NCBI RefSeq assembly: GCF_001889165.1
Contig: NZ_CP016020.1
Coordinates: forward strand, 1,896,501 to 1,960,500
DNA from: Bacillus weihaiensis
Lineage (GTDB): Bacteria > Bacillota > Bacilli > Bacillales > Bacillaceae
Direction of reading: 5' to 3'
Length of the DNA stretch: 64,000 nt
This document shows positions 63,570-64,000 of the stretch, in pieces (position 1 is the first letter of the stretch; each line of letters opens with the position of its first letter). The notes under the pieces were generated by a model. That model saw only the letters and a list, made by a program, of their open reading frames with translations, was not told the DNA's origin and made no database searches. The position numbers and the translations under genes are program-made.

Positions 63570-63944
63570 TTGAATAAACTTCTCGTTTTTTATGACAGTT
63601 GGTGCCCTTTATGTGTAGGTGTAAAGGAAAACATACAAAAATTTGACTGGTTTAAAAACGTATCATTTATTTCAATTAGAGATTCACTTGATATTGATAT
63701 ATCAGTTGAAAAATTATCGAAAGAAATGCACGCTATAAACAAGAATGGAAATGTTTTTGTTGGTATTGATGCTATAGCAGAAATTTCATTTAGAATCCCT
63801 ATTTACTTTCCAATATGGCTACCTCTTAAAATTATAAGTAAGTTTAAATTTGGACTTAAAATTTATAAATATATAGCTAATAATAGAAAGATAGTACCAG
63901 TAAACCACTGTAATGATAAATGCTCAATAAACTCTTCAAATTGA
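63570..63944 (+). CDS. DCC-family (DUF393) thiol-disulfide oxidoreductase-like protein
   Basis: 124 aa. YDSWCPLCVGVKENIQKFDW near the N-terminus contains the CxxC of the DCC family in its D-x-x-CPLC context, and the middle part (FPIWLPLKIISKFKFGLKIY) is typical of DUF393. Start TTG 63570 is chosen because GGAGGTG lies 6 nt upstream; GTG 63561 overlaps that site. Role unknown; redox or membrane-associated partners are common elsewhere. Confidence 0.82.
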   Translation: MNKLLVFYDSWCPLCVGVKENIQKFDWFKNVSFISIRDSLDIDISVEKLSKEMHAINKNGNVFVGIDAIAEISFRIPIYFPIWLPLKIISKFKFGLKIYKYIANNRKIVPVNHCNDKCSINSSN

Positions 63945-64000
63945 AAAAAGAAGAATCTGTTATTACGTTTTTTCACTTATATTAGTAGGATAATTATGGA

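Overview
The window is AT-rich chromosomal DNA of a spore-forming member of the Bacillaceae (Bacillus sensu lato). The support is an alpha/beta-type SASP, a YjcZ-type small protein, three DUF3231 proteins, an RsbQ-RsbP energy-stress module, Bacillus-type CysJI, strong AGGAGG ribosome binding sites, frequent TTG/GTG starts, and many short genes closed by rho-independent terminators. The species cannot be told from this window. No rRNA, tRNA, CRISPR array, intact insertion sequence or complete prophage was seen.

Layout. 0-5 kb: a PaaK-type ligase cut by the window edge, SASP, an efflux transporter divergent from an XRE-cupin regulator, a DUF1540 peptide, and an MhqO-like ring-cleaving dioxygenase whose promoter carries an MhqR-type operator. 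4.9-5.05 kb: a compact multi-branched palindromic element. 5-20 kb: a DUF3231 gene, cysJI (sulfite reductase), maa plus a GNAT gene that seems to lack a normal start codon, a nucleobase permease, GtrA, a DUF2161 nuclease-like protein, two more DUF3231 genes and an OFA-family transporter. 20-25 kb: HD-GYP phosphodiesterase, remnants of an IS1182-like transposase, a Nudix pair, and a ZTP riboswitch with terminator in front of a SerA-like dehydrogenase. 25-30 kb: a Fur-box-controlled three-gene operon for an NRPS-independent carboxylate-type siderophore (two IucA/IucC synthetases and an SbnH-like decarboxylase). 30-38 kb: a tubby-like membrane protein, a nonsense-interrupted NRDE gene, an LLM oxidoreductase, rsbQ-rsbP and an MFS transporter. 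38-44 kb: Nudix, DUF3977, DUF2200, DUF4825, GNAT and hydrolase genes, then an ArsR-like regulator and an MFS exporter preceded by matching operator-like repeats. 45-54 kb: a LytS/YesM-YesN two-component system, a membrane gene broken by an in-frame stop, and an oligopeptide/dipeptide ABC operon that contains a DUF1028 gene. 54.2 and 58.2 kb: two 120-bp inverted copies of a MITE-like element (117/120 identical) flanking two low-complexity small genes, a stay-green homologue, an FAH-family enzyme and an AEC transporter. 58.6-61.2 kb: an orphan phage-type replication module (DnaD-domain protein plus DnaB-like helicase). 61-64 kb: an MDR dehydrogenase, DUF3784, gene stubs and a DCC-family thiol oxidoreductase.

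The most informative signals outside the genes are the ZTP riboswitch, the Fur box and MhqR-type operator placed inside recognisable promoters, the paired operator repeats at 42 kb, the inverted 120-bp repeats, and three genes that stay in frame across a single stop codon (10625, 31330, 47380). Several decayed fragments (22, 32.2, 44.1, 63 kb) show that gene loss is going on here. I found no wholly new system that can be claimed with confidence. The best candidates for undescribed biology are the minimal siderophore operon, the DUF1028-containing peptide uptake operon, and the orphan replication module with its structured leader.
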